64,000 nt of DNA from Phascolarctos cinereus. Lineage: Eukaryota; Chordata; Mammalia; Diprotodontia; Phascolarctidae. The stretch spans positions 682,001-746,000 of the forward strand of contig NW_018344215.1 of the NCBI RefSeq assembly GCF_002099425.1, in the 5' to 3' direction. The translations under genes and the position numbers were made by a program. Of this stretch, positions 12,701 to 24,700 are shown piece after piece; the stretch's first letter is position 1; each line of letters starts with the position of its first letter. The notes below the pieces were generated by a model. It did not search any database, was not told the DNA's origin, and saw only the letters and a list, made by a program, of their open reading frames with translations.

Positions 12701-15700
12701 TCCTAGGGGTGGTCATTGTCTGGGTATTAGATGGTTCTTGTATCCCAGCAAGACACATCAGTATTGTAGGGAAAAAGTATTCCTGACCCATGGACTAGAA
12801 GCTTTCGCTTCCTGATCCAGAACCTTGTAATGGATGAGCAGAGCTCTGGTTTGATTGGTATGGCCACTGATTACAGGAAATCCTTCTGAACATGGATGCC
12901 ACTTCCCGCATCTTAGCTGTGGGTCATCTCCCTTTTCCCACAGCACAGTATCTTTTATCCTAAGTGGGCCCACGGGCCATCTGATCTGATCATGGTGTTC
13001 ATTGCCTCATTTAATTGTCGAACTAATGGTAAAATGAGCTGCTATAAAACTGGATTGCATCAGAAGCCTGGGGTTGTGTCCTGGCTGTTTCACTCCATGT
13101 ATGCCCTTGGGCAAGTCATTGTCGTTGAACCCTGGGGCCTCAGTTTCCCCATCTGTCAAATGAAGGGGATCAGATTGATGACCTCAGAAGTCTCTTGTAG
13201 CCTTTAGGGCTAGAATGCCCTGGAGTTAGAATTCCTAACGATTCTGTCTCTCTGCCTAATTCTTTGTTCACATACCATGCTAGAAAGACCTTCCTCCCCT
13301 CCCAGACTCACAAGTGCCCTGAATTTATTACTTGATTGGGTTAGTGCTTACCGGCTGTTCGTCTCTCCCTCGTCTGACCTTTTGTGTCTCTGCTGCTTCT
13401 CACCTCAGGTTACTTGGAGCGACATCGCAGGTCTGGACGACGTCATCACAGACCTCAAAGACACCGTCATCTTGCCTATCAAGAAGAAGCACTTGTTTGA
13501 AAATTCCAGGCTCCTCCAGCCTCCGAAAGGTAGGGAGGGAGTACAGAAGCTTGACGTTGCCGCCGAGACATTCAGCAGCAGCAAGTAATCAGGTTCCCAA
13601 AGGTCGCTGCATTCTTGTTATGCCGCTGTCAGGTTATTTTCTAAATAAAAATTGTTTAATTGCATTTATTACCCAAGTATTTAAATAAATACTTTTTTCA
13701 CTGGGATAGTTAGTCAAATCATAAGTCCGGTTTGTATATTTCAAAGTGAATTAAAATTTGAGAGACAGTGGTGGTGGACATTGCAGAGATCTAAGCCAAA
13801 TTATTTCAAAATACCTAATATCTGGGGTAGCCAGTAGTTTACGATCATTTTTCTCATTCCAGAGTTTTAAGTATCCGGGTTTTGGCCTACTTTTTAGACT
13901 ATAACCATTCTTTACACAGGCAGTGGCAAACTGCAAGTGACCTAGAACCTAGATAGTGGAGGTAGGCTAATGTTGAGACTAAGGAATAGGGAAAGAACAT
14001 CCTTCTGATCTGGGACCGAGTTGGTTAATATGCCAACGCCCAGCAGTCTGCTTGACCCAGGAGCTTGTCTCTCTGATTTTGTATTAAGTTCATAGGCATG
14101 AGCTTAATTAATTGTACATTGTTAACCGTGGAGGGAAACTAGTCCCTCTTTTCACCAGGAAGTTGCTTTAAGCCTCGTAACTGAAGAGTTGAGAGGGTTG
14201 ATTTAGGCTTCAGGGTGGATGTACATTTTTTTAGCTTTGATTTTTTAAATTTTGCTCTTAAAGAGCATTTCCATATATAAAATAGAGCAGAAGAAAGAGG
14301 ATTGCACACAAAACTAGCCATCTGCGTGCTTACTTTTAAAAGTCCATGTAAGGCATTGGTTGTCCTGTTTGGCTAGCTCTCCCACACGGCGGGGGCAGTG
14401 CCTACATCTTGGAAACACGTCGTTGGCCCTCTTTCAGCGACGCTCTGGACAACGGTATTCTGACTCACTCACTCTGGTTAGTTGTTTTGGAGTTTGTCAG
14501 GGTTCTGTTACAAAGAGCAGAAAATGAAGAGTGACCCAGAGGAGCTGTCCTTAGCCAGGAGCAGGCAACCTGACCCTGGCTTTAGGACTGCAGGCCAGGC
14601 CCCAGGAAGAGATGTTCCCCAGGGGCTGTATTGGCACTGTGGGTGGAGAAATGTAGGCTTTGGTCCCCCTGGCTTGCCAGGTAGAGTCAGTCTGGAAAAC
14701 AGACTTTCTTTGTAACTGTCACATCAGGTACTCATTTGTGTTGTGCCCCAGCACCCCTGCTTTCTCTCTGTGCCCCACTCTCACCTATGGCTCCAAGAAG
14801 CTGTAGCATGAGAAGCAACCCCACCCCAGTAAAACCGTCCTGGCAGATGGGCTGAACCAGGTTGAGGGTAACCGACAGGGCCTCAGACCCATCCGTGAGT
14901 TAGGGAGATGTGTGCCCCCAGCAGAATGGGCAGATGAGAACAGTTTGTTCCAACAGCCACGAAGAGGCTGAAGCGGGCACTGGGGAGCGCTTAGAGCTTG
15001 CTCAGACGTCAAAAACACCAAGGTCGTCCGCTGCGTCCCGCATTGTGCAGCTCTGCCTCACTTAAATCCGGCTCACACACGAGTCGAGACATTGTGATGC
15101 TGTTGGTGCTCTTCGAAAACGAAGGCCGAACTGCCCCCACCTTCTGGAAATGTGCCATTGCTGTCTTGGGTCTGCTCTAGAAAGATGTTTTATGAACGGA
15201 TAATCTTAGTGCCTCAGAAATAGTTCAAACCACTTGGACCAAAAAACTGCGTTTCAAATACTTATTAAACCATTAATGGAGCAAAGCAGTCAGGTACAAT
15301 TATACAGTGCTAATTCATCAGCAAGGAGAATAGCAGCGCGTTTAAGCACAATGTTTATATCATGCTTAAAGGTGTTTGTGCCATGCAGGTGTTTGCACCG
15401 TGCTGGGACAGATGATTCGTGTTTCTCAGACATGTCTGAGCCAGGATTCACACATCCGTCTTGGGATCTAGCCCTTCTCACTCACTATACTCTGTGGCCA
15501 GAATTCCATTTGAGAGGTCACATATGATCTTACTGGTTAAAATCAGTTAAAGATATGTTGAGACTTTGTCAAATCTAGTAAACAGAATATTGTAGCTGAC
15601 CATTCACAGATGGAAACTTCACTTCTAACTCAATTTACAGTGCTTTTTTTGGCATTGGACGTGAAAGGTTTGCAAAAATTGCTATAACAAGCTCTTCATC

Positions 15701-18700
15701 AAGGACAGGGAAGTCACTAGCACGTATGGACACTAAGATCAGGCCTTGGTGCATTTCTCTGAGCAAGTAGAAATGAATGGCCTTGGAAAAAAAACAGTGA
15801 TGGGAAAGCAGCTTCCAGTCAAGAACCATTTATGAAGTGTGCCTGCTGTGTGCCAATCCCTGTGCTAGGAAAGGTGACGGGTAGTCCCTACCCTCCAGCT
15901 AAGAGGAAGGTGGTGGGGAGAGTGTACAGAAACTTTGTGTAGACAAGCTATAGACAGGGTAAGTTGGAGAGAATCCACAGGGGGAGGGCATTAGCATTCA
16001 GGGGACTTGGGAAAGGCTTCCTGCAAAAGGTAGGCTTTTAGTTGGGACTTAAAGGAAGTCAGGGAGGTCAGTAGTCAGTGTAGAGGGGGAAGAGCATTCC
16101 AGGCACGGGGGACAGCTGGAGAAAATGCCCAGAGCTCAGAGAGGGAGGGTCATGGTAGGACAACCAGGACACTGGTGTCACTGGATCAGGGAGTGTGTGC
16201 TGGGGTAGGGAGAGGTCCAAGGTGTAAGAAGACTGTAGAGAGGAGTGCCGTGTTGGGGGAGGGGCTTGAAGCATCAATTCCCAAGGGGTCTGAAGGAGGG
16301 GAGAATGCTAAAGGCTGGAGTGCTCTAGAGGTCAGTGGGGCACCGGGCATGGTGAGCACGAGCAGGCTGTCTCCCATTACAAATAAGGACCTCATCAGAA
16401 ATGTACGCTTGGGGAAAAGACCAAGAGAATGTCGGTAGTGCCTGCTCGGAAGCCTCCTCCGTCTGTGTGTACAGTTTTTAACAGTAGTGTGCGCATGCAT
16501 TGTGAGTGTCCTTGAGGAGAGAACTGCCAGTCTTTCACAGTCTGTGTCTCAGAGCATGTCCTCTTTACCACACAAGTAATGAATGATTGAGAAAGCGAGG
16601 ACCCTGGGCTGCACTGTGTGTGGGGACTTCATAAAGGGATTTGATTTGTCAGAGCGAAATTCCATCTTCACGGCCCTCCTTAATTAAGCAAAGTGTCTCC
16701 CATGCTGGCATCCACGGTGGACAGTGCTCCTTGAAAGGTGCCTCGGAGGATGAGCCTTAATGTCAAACCGGGTAGAGAGGAGCAGGAAGTGTGGCACTGG
16801 AGAAAGAGCTCCGTCTGTCCCTGAATTCTCTGGAAATGAGGGGCGTGGACTAACTAGCCTTTGACACACCTTCCAGCTCCGAGTCTAACTGAGGAGATGA
16901 ATACTCCCCTAAGTGTCCTCAGCCGTCACAGGAAGCTGTTTTGTCCAGAGACTGCCAAGTACAAGAGTCTCTTTAGATGGCAGGGTCTTCCAGATGCTTC
17001 TTCCCATGATATGATGCTGATTTTATTCAGGGAGCAGAGCCTCCTCAATGAGATAATCACTCAAGATAACTGTCCACACAAGAAGAAACAGATGGATGAA
17101 GAGTGCTTATTGTAGAGGCTGTGAGCATCGAATGGATGGCCTGTGGGACTCGGACATCAGTGTATATGCCTGGGACAGTGAGGAGGAGAGAAGACGGAAG
17201 ACTGTTCTTTTGTTGACCCCCCGCTTTTCCCTGAGAAAAGAGGCCATCTTTTTAACACCAGTACTCTTCCAGTGATGATGTACCCCCCAAAGGAGCGGTG
17301 GAGAAGTGTGTGATGGGCACAAATGAGATGTAACACATCGCAAGGGTATTATTACATAAGGAAATGTGTCATAAGGATGCCATCAGAGAACACAGATGGA
17401 GCAGCCTCTACTGGACAGCCCGCATGCTTTCTTGGTGTTCTTAGGAAGTCAGGAGGAATTGAGAAAGGCCCCCCCCAGCATGTTGGCATCTCTGATGAGC
17501 CCATGGGATGACGTGGAGAAGGGTCCGAGGGATGGGTAGACATAGATGGGTTGAAATCTGCCTTATTGGAGGGTTCATCCCATGGAAGGTCACGGCTCCT
17601 TTGGCATGTTGGAATATCTTACACTCACTGGAATAAAGAAATCCACAAAGAGACTTAAGACTCAAAGTATTTAGGATTTTGCATACAAAAATAACTTACC
17701 TTATATTAAGAAGTCAGTTTTGCCAACTCCTGGTGAGATAGGATAGAGTATGCCCTTGGAAGTTCCAGTCATGATCTATGTTGGAGGAGACCCTGCTCTC
17801 TGCAGCACTCAGAGAAGCCTCTTGGAGGGAGAGCTTTGTTGGCCACTGTCCTTCTAATTGCTCTCCTTACTCTTATCTGTTCTAGGTCATCAGAATAGCT
17901 TGGTGACCTGTGAGAGAGTGGTGTTGATTTCAGTGTGTCAGCAGGAATGACCGATATCTCAGTGGGCATTAACGTGAGAAAATGTTAATTTTCATTTAGC
18001 CCGCTGATCGGGTACTAGCGTCATCTGTACAGAATGACCCATTTAATCCAAAGGGTTCAGGACAATTATTACATCTCCTTGGACAGAAGTTTCATGAATG
18101 GGCACATAGAGAGATGTTATATGTGTTTACTTAAACACAGACAAACACACCACTTGAGTCTACTTGGAAACTTTACATTAGATGTTTTGTCTTCATTTCT
18201 AGCAGTGACGTATCACATACCACAATGCGAGTGAGTAAAAGCAGGATTAGACTGTTGTTCATCACCTAGACCTTGGGTGACGAGCAGCGACAGTTGGACG
18301 TCACGTAGAAGGGAGCCCGTGGTAGACACTCTGCGGGACAATCAGACCATACTTATCTGCGTGTTCCTTTTTCAGGCGTTCTACTCTACGGACCTCCAGG
18401 CTGTGGTAAGACATTGATTGCCAAGGCCACTGCCAAGGAGGCGGGGTGCCGATTCATCAACCTCCAGCCGTCCACCCTGACAGATAAGTGGTATGGGGAG
18501 TCGCAGAAGTTGGCCGCTGCCGTGTTCTCCCTCGCCATCAAGCTCCAGCCTTCTATCATCTTTATCGATGAAATAGGTACAGCCACCCAACACGCAGCCG
18601 CAAATAGACTGAACATTTCTGTGTGCCAGATGATGCAGAGGGATTCCAGAGTAATATAGGTGTCTGATACTGTGACACGTCTGCCCACTTTCACGTTCAA

Positions 18701-21700
18701 TAGGATTTTAAAATGTTATGTTCTGTCTTTTTAATGTTAATATTTTAGCATCCAGAGAAGTTTTGTAGGCATAGCTTGGAAATTTTTTTAAAAAATCTGT
18801 GTTAACATGAGGACAGAGGTTTTTTAATTATGATTTCCTGACTTCTGTCTTCCATTCTTAAAAAGCAAATCACAAGACCTCATTTCTCTTCTCATCAGAG
18901 AATAAAAGTGTTCTGGGTCAGTGAATTTACCGGGCAGTGGAAGCTTCCTCTTTAAACACCTTCGCTATTTAACTGTGGTTATTGTGAAAATGGCCCTTTT
19001 TTTTTAACCTAATTTTTGCAGTCCCTGCCTTGAGCAGAGTAGACTGGATGCAGTCTGTCTCTCTCTGGATTCAGGGGTGTGGCCCTGAGGGGCAGTTCGC
19101 ATTCGGGGCTTGAAGTGTGGTGATGCCCAGTGCAGCAGTGATTGAGGATGCTAGGACTACCCCACCCTGTCCGCAGTGACACCACATGTTCTGAGAGTGG
19201 TCGCTTTCGCCTCTTGGATGTCCCTTGACACTCGTGGTTGTCACTTTGGGGTAGTTGAGTTTCTCACGGCTCTGTGGGCTGTTTCGAGACTGCTGTCCAT
19301 CATCACCTGTGGGGAAGCCAAGTCACTGAATTGATAAAATTAAGTTTCTGAGTTAAAAGCCGGCCCATTCAGCGCAGTCCCCGGAGCCTGGGAGATACTG
19401 GCATCCTCACTGATTCCGATGTTGAACTCCAAGCCCCACTGCCACCTTGTCATCGCTGTTCCCTGAAAGAGTTGAGCTAAACTCTGTAACACCCAGCAGG
19501 GAAGGCGGGACGGGACGTCACTGGTCAGAATGGCGGAGCTCAGAAAGTCAAAAAGATGTTAGGCGTGTGGTGAAATTAATTAAGGAGCAGTGTAGCAGAA
19601 ACCAAGCTGGCCTGAAAAACCAGAGGACCCAAGGTCATGTTGTGCTTCTGCGTTCTCTGGATTTGATGATCGTGGGAGTGAAGCAGTGCCTTCACCTCTG
19701 GGGCCTGGGCAGCTTAAAGCTGGCCCCAGTGGAAGGGGCTTCCACACTGCTGATCCCCACACCGACTGGGGCACCTTCCTCTCCTCCCCTCCACTGCTGT
19801 TCAAGGGGAGGAGAGGTTGTTGACATTTCATGCAAACGAGCCTGTTTCTACCTCAGAACTTCTTCAGATTACTTTCATGGAAATTCGGAATTTGTTTGAC
19901 TTGATTACACTTAGCATTTAGTTGCATGTGTACTTTGGAAGCTCTTGGGAAGGATCTTCTTTTCCTTTTCTTTTTTTCCCCCTCAAGGAGCTGACTTTGT
20001 AAATTAAATTTTGCTTTCAAAGAACACCAGCCCACCTTCTCTCCCTCCCATCTCCCCCTCCCCACTGAAAAAGAGAGAAAAATTTAAACTGTTGCAGTAA
20101 ATATGTATAGTCAAACAAATAATTCAAACAAATTTGGCATCATCTATTTCTACAATTAATATGTCTCAATATACACTGAGTCCCTCACCTCTTTGTTAGG
20201 AGGTGAGTGGCATGTTTCATTATGAGTCCTCTAGAATTATGGTTGGTCATTGCATAGATCAGAGTTGTTACATCTTTCAAAGTTGTTTGTCTTTAAATAT
20301 TATTATATGATTTGATTTTCTGATTTTGTTCACTGCCCTCAGCATCATTTCATGTTTCTTCTGAAATAATCATCTTCATCCTTTAAAAAAAAGTTATTAA
20401 TTTATTTTTAACATTTTTAAAATTTTTTGAGTTCTAAATTCTCTTTCTCTAACCCCTCCCTCACTCACTGAGAAGACAAATAATGCGATATTAATTACAT
20501 ATGTAAAATCATGCAAAACATTTCCACATTAGCCATGTTGCCTCCCCCCCCCAAAAAAAAATAAAAACAAGAAAAGGTGAAAGCGTGTACTTCAGTTTGC
20601 ACTCAGAGCTGATCAGTTCCTGCTCTGGAGGTAGAGAGCGTTTTTCAGCATGGGTCCTTTGGAAGTGTCTTGGATCATTATATTGATCAGAGTCGCTAAG
20701 TCTTTCACCGTTGCTCATCCTTACAATATTGCTAATAACTGTGTATGATGATCTGGTTCTGCTCACTTCACTTTGCATCAGTTCATATAAATCTTCCCAA
20801 GCTTTTCTGAGACCATCTTGCATGTCATTTCTATTGGCACAGTAGCATTCCATCACAATCATATAACACAACTTGTTCAGCCATTCCCCAGTTAATGAGC
20901 ATCCCCTCCATTTCCAGTCTTTGCCACCATAAAAAGAGCTGCTATAAATATTTTAGTACATGTGGGTCTTTTTCTTTGATCTCTTTGTGATAATAACCTA
21001 GTAGTGGTATTGCTGGGCCAAAGAGTATCCATAGTTTTGTAGCCCTTTGGGTATAGTTCCCAGTTGTTCTCCAGAATGGTTGGACCGGTTCACAACTCCA
21101 CCAACAGTGCATTAATGTACCAATTTACAACATCCCCTCCAGCAGTTGTCATTTTCCTTTTCTGTCACATTTACCAGTCTGATGATAGGTGTGAAGTGGT
21201 ACCTCAGAATTGTTTTAATTTGCGTTTCTCTAACCGTTAGTGATGTAGAGCATTTTTTCATGTGACTATATCTACTTTTCAGTAATGAAAATCTTTAGCA
21301 GTCATCAAGAGGACTGGGGGTGTAATGGGCTCGTTCCATTGCTCACCGTTGTATTATAGGCATTGAGTTATGTCTCACCTGTTGCCCTCCCTCTACCTTC
21401 TTAGCACCTCAGATTTTCTAAGGTGAAGCTTGTTGTGTTATATGTAGAGGTCTAGGAGTGCAACGTGAAGCAGATCTCCATTTGTTAGCAAAAATGAGTA
21501 TGTGTGGGTAGTAACAGAGAGACAGCAAGGCCCTAATCTTGAATGGGAAGCAGTCAAGGAAAAGTGCTTGGGAAAATAGGGCCAAGGGCATAGCCATCTC
21601 CTCTGGCGTCTCTCCCTTAGCCTCTCTGCCCTTTGGGATCTGTTCTCCATTTATATCAGCTGGCCAGTGAACTTTTAAAAGATATTTTCATGATCTGTTT

Positions 21701-24700
21701 CAAAACAATTGGTTTACTTTGTAATCCTCTGTTCTATGTATTTAAAAATTTGATTCTGAGAAGGTGTCCATAGGCTTCCCCAGCCTGCCAAAGAAGTCTG
21801 GAGCACACAGAAGGCTAAGAGCCCTTCATCTAGACCAGACTGATGGAGCTTTTCTGAGGGGTCTTAGCCCTTGTTGGTGGGTAGGGAGGAGGTGGGGTGA
21901 CTATAAATGATCTCCCTGGCCATTTGTAGGCATCACTTTTCCCTGTGTTTAACAAATCATCGCAGAATACGAAAGTAGTCTGAGAAAGCATAAGTGGATG
22001 ACTTTTTCCCTTTAATTCTCCAATGACTGTTTATTGAATGATTTTAAAAATGCATTTTTACATCATCTAGCAGTTTTTACAAAGGGCCTTCCTTGCAGTA
22101 GCTCCATGGGTTGCTTCATATAGGTAGTATTCATTTCATTTCACAGATGAGGATAACTGAGGCTCTTGAGGTGGGATGATTGTCCTGTGGAGACACACAT
22201 TTGAGTGTCCAGGGCAGAGTGGGAGCTCATGCCTCCTCACTCCCATAAGCTTTCCTATGCCATGATAGCTTTTTTTTTAGGCAGTTGGGGTTAAGTGACT
22301 TGCCCAGGTTCACACAGCTATTAAGTGTCAAGTGTTTGGGCTGAGGCCGGATTTGAACTCAGGTCCTCCTTGTTTCAGGGCTGGTGCTCTCTCCACTGCG
22401 CCACCCAGCTCCCCCAGCCATGAGAGCTTTGAGTTAGATTTCATAACGAGTAAAGAATGGGTTCTGCATTCCTGTGATGAACGTATTCTTCTATTCCTTT
22501 TAGACTCTTTCCTTCGAAGCCGATCGAGTTCAGATCATGAAGCTACCGCCATGATGAAAGCTCAGTTCATGAGCCTCTGGGATGGGCTGGACACAGACTA
22601 CAGCTGTCAGGTGGGTGAGGAGCTGGGTTGACTGTTGGGAAGCATTCATTTCTTAGAACATGTGTCTAAAGGCAGTTGTGTTTGATTCTTCGAGGTGACC
22701 CTGTTCACAAAATACGAATGGATTGCATTTGTTTCAGGTATTTAGCAGCAGGCAGAACTGTCTTCCAGAGATTTTCAAAACCACGGTTTATAAAGGAATG
22801 AAGTGACCAGTTGCACCGGGCCCTTCGAGGATTGGCCTTCTTACCTGGTCTTTTTTTTTCTTTCACCACCTTCTGCTGCTTGTAGATTTTTTTCATCTTA
22901 CTCATTTTTTCCATCTTCTCTGTTTCCTTCCAAAATTCCTCTGTACTTTTGACTCACCATATCCCTTCTCACCTTTCCCCAGCATTTCTTCTTTCCTTCG
23001 CTCTCTCCCCCCGCTCCCCCCAAAATAAAAGGGAACAATTTGGGTTTTTTTGTTTGTTTTGTTTTGGGAAAACAAATCCTCCTGTTCTCTTCTCTCTTAC
23101 ATTCTATAGTCAGTGCAGATGGACAAGTGCAGGGGGGAAGAGAATCCTTAAATATAATTCACTTGTTTGGGTGGGAAATACAGCGTGGCCAAGAGAGAGT
23201 TTCATTAAAGGTGTCTGAAGATACCAGTTACTGGTTCTGAAAGGTCTTCCTAACTGAACCAATCTTTTGCTCTTTTGAGGGGTTTCTGATCTCGGTGTGA
23301 GCCCATCCACACCTTCTCCTCCTCTCCAGTCTTTGTGCCTGTCCTCCTTTAGTGCTTTCCTAGAGGATCAGCCTGGCGCTGGAGGCTGCCTCTTAGCCCT
23401 TCTCGCCCTCTGCAGGGCCCATGGAGCCCTGGCACTGTGGAGCTGTCCTCCTGGCCCCACGAACAGCCTCCCTTCTCTCGGCCTCTTGCAGATCAGTCAG
23501 TCCTCCCTGGGAATTGGTCAGTCCTTTGTGCTTTGGGTCTCCCTGTGGACCTCCATGCCTTTGCTCTCCCATTTCCCACTCCTGAAATGTTTTCCACGTC
23601 CTTGAGTGTCTCAGAGAGTTGTTGGGACACAAGCTGCACTTCTGCAGAAAGCCTTTCCCAAGCCCCTTCACTGCCAGGCTCTTCCCTCTGTCAGTCACCC
23701 CCAGGTCATCCTGCCCACATGTCACTTATCCAGAGTTTGCATGTTGTCTCCCCCATCAGACCGCAGGCTCCTCCAGCAGCTCCCCATGCTTGGCACAGAG
23801 CCTGACACCTGGCAGGTGTGACGTAAATGCCTCTTGCCCTGATGGTTTTTGTGCTGGCATTCTCATGGACGCCACTGTGCCAGGTGACCCGAGTGCCGCG
23901 TTAACATGGTCAGCCCCAAGCCTGGCTCCTCTTCACAGTGGACCTGTGCGCGGGCCTTCTGGTTACTGGGGTTTCTTCTGCCTTTGTTTCCCTTGAGAAT
24001 GTTGGGATTGATGGGATGCTGTCTTTCCTGCCTAATGCCCGCTTGTTCAAGTGGTCCATTTCCCTCTGTCTGTGGGGAGATTCCTTATGGAGATTGCCCC
24101 TGCATTTGGGCTCGTGGTCTGTGCTCTCTGTGACGTGCCAGCTTGAGCATTTCCTGTTTGTCTGCGTTCTCGTTGGCGAACAGGAAATGCTCCCTGGACA
24201 TTTGAACAGTAGGCTGCCTGCGTCTCTGTGTGCTGTCTTCTCGGTCTTCGTCCATTTGTCCACCCTTCTCTTTTTTATGTATTTATTTCCAGGTAGTTTG
24301 GGCGGTGACGCTCTGCATTTGTGTTCTAGATCAGGGAACACCAAGCCTGCTTCAAGACTACTCTTTTTTTTCATTATTTCCCTTGATATTCTCAACCCTT
24401 TTGTTCTTCCATACGCATTATGTTTTGTCTGTTTCTTTGAAGCCTCCGTTGGTAATTTGGTTGGCTCTGAAGATTAATTTGGAAAGTCTCATTTCTGTTG
24501 TATCAGCCCAAACACGAATAGTGAGAATCTCTCCAGTTGTTTCCTTTATCTCTGTGAAAATTATTTTCTGGCAGTATTTATGAAAGTTCTTATTTTCTTA
24601 GTACCAGAGCTCCCAGAAGTTTAACCCATTTGGTTGTTATTTTAAGTGGATTTTATCTTTCTGTCTCTTAATTTGGGTGTTGGGGTTTTTTTTTCAGCAT

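Noticed and set aside
17000-17660. Possible RTE-type LINE fragment
   Set aside because: A few words looked like an RTE reverse-transcriptase end (LPVMMY), but the rest would not align by eye, so no family is claimed.
23938-24477. 179-codon plus-strand frame rich in Leu/Phe/Cys
   Set aside because: T-rich DNA gives hydrophobic codons in any frame; no membrane-protein family recognised; overlaps other long frames.
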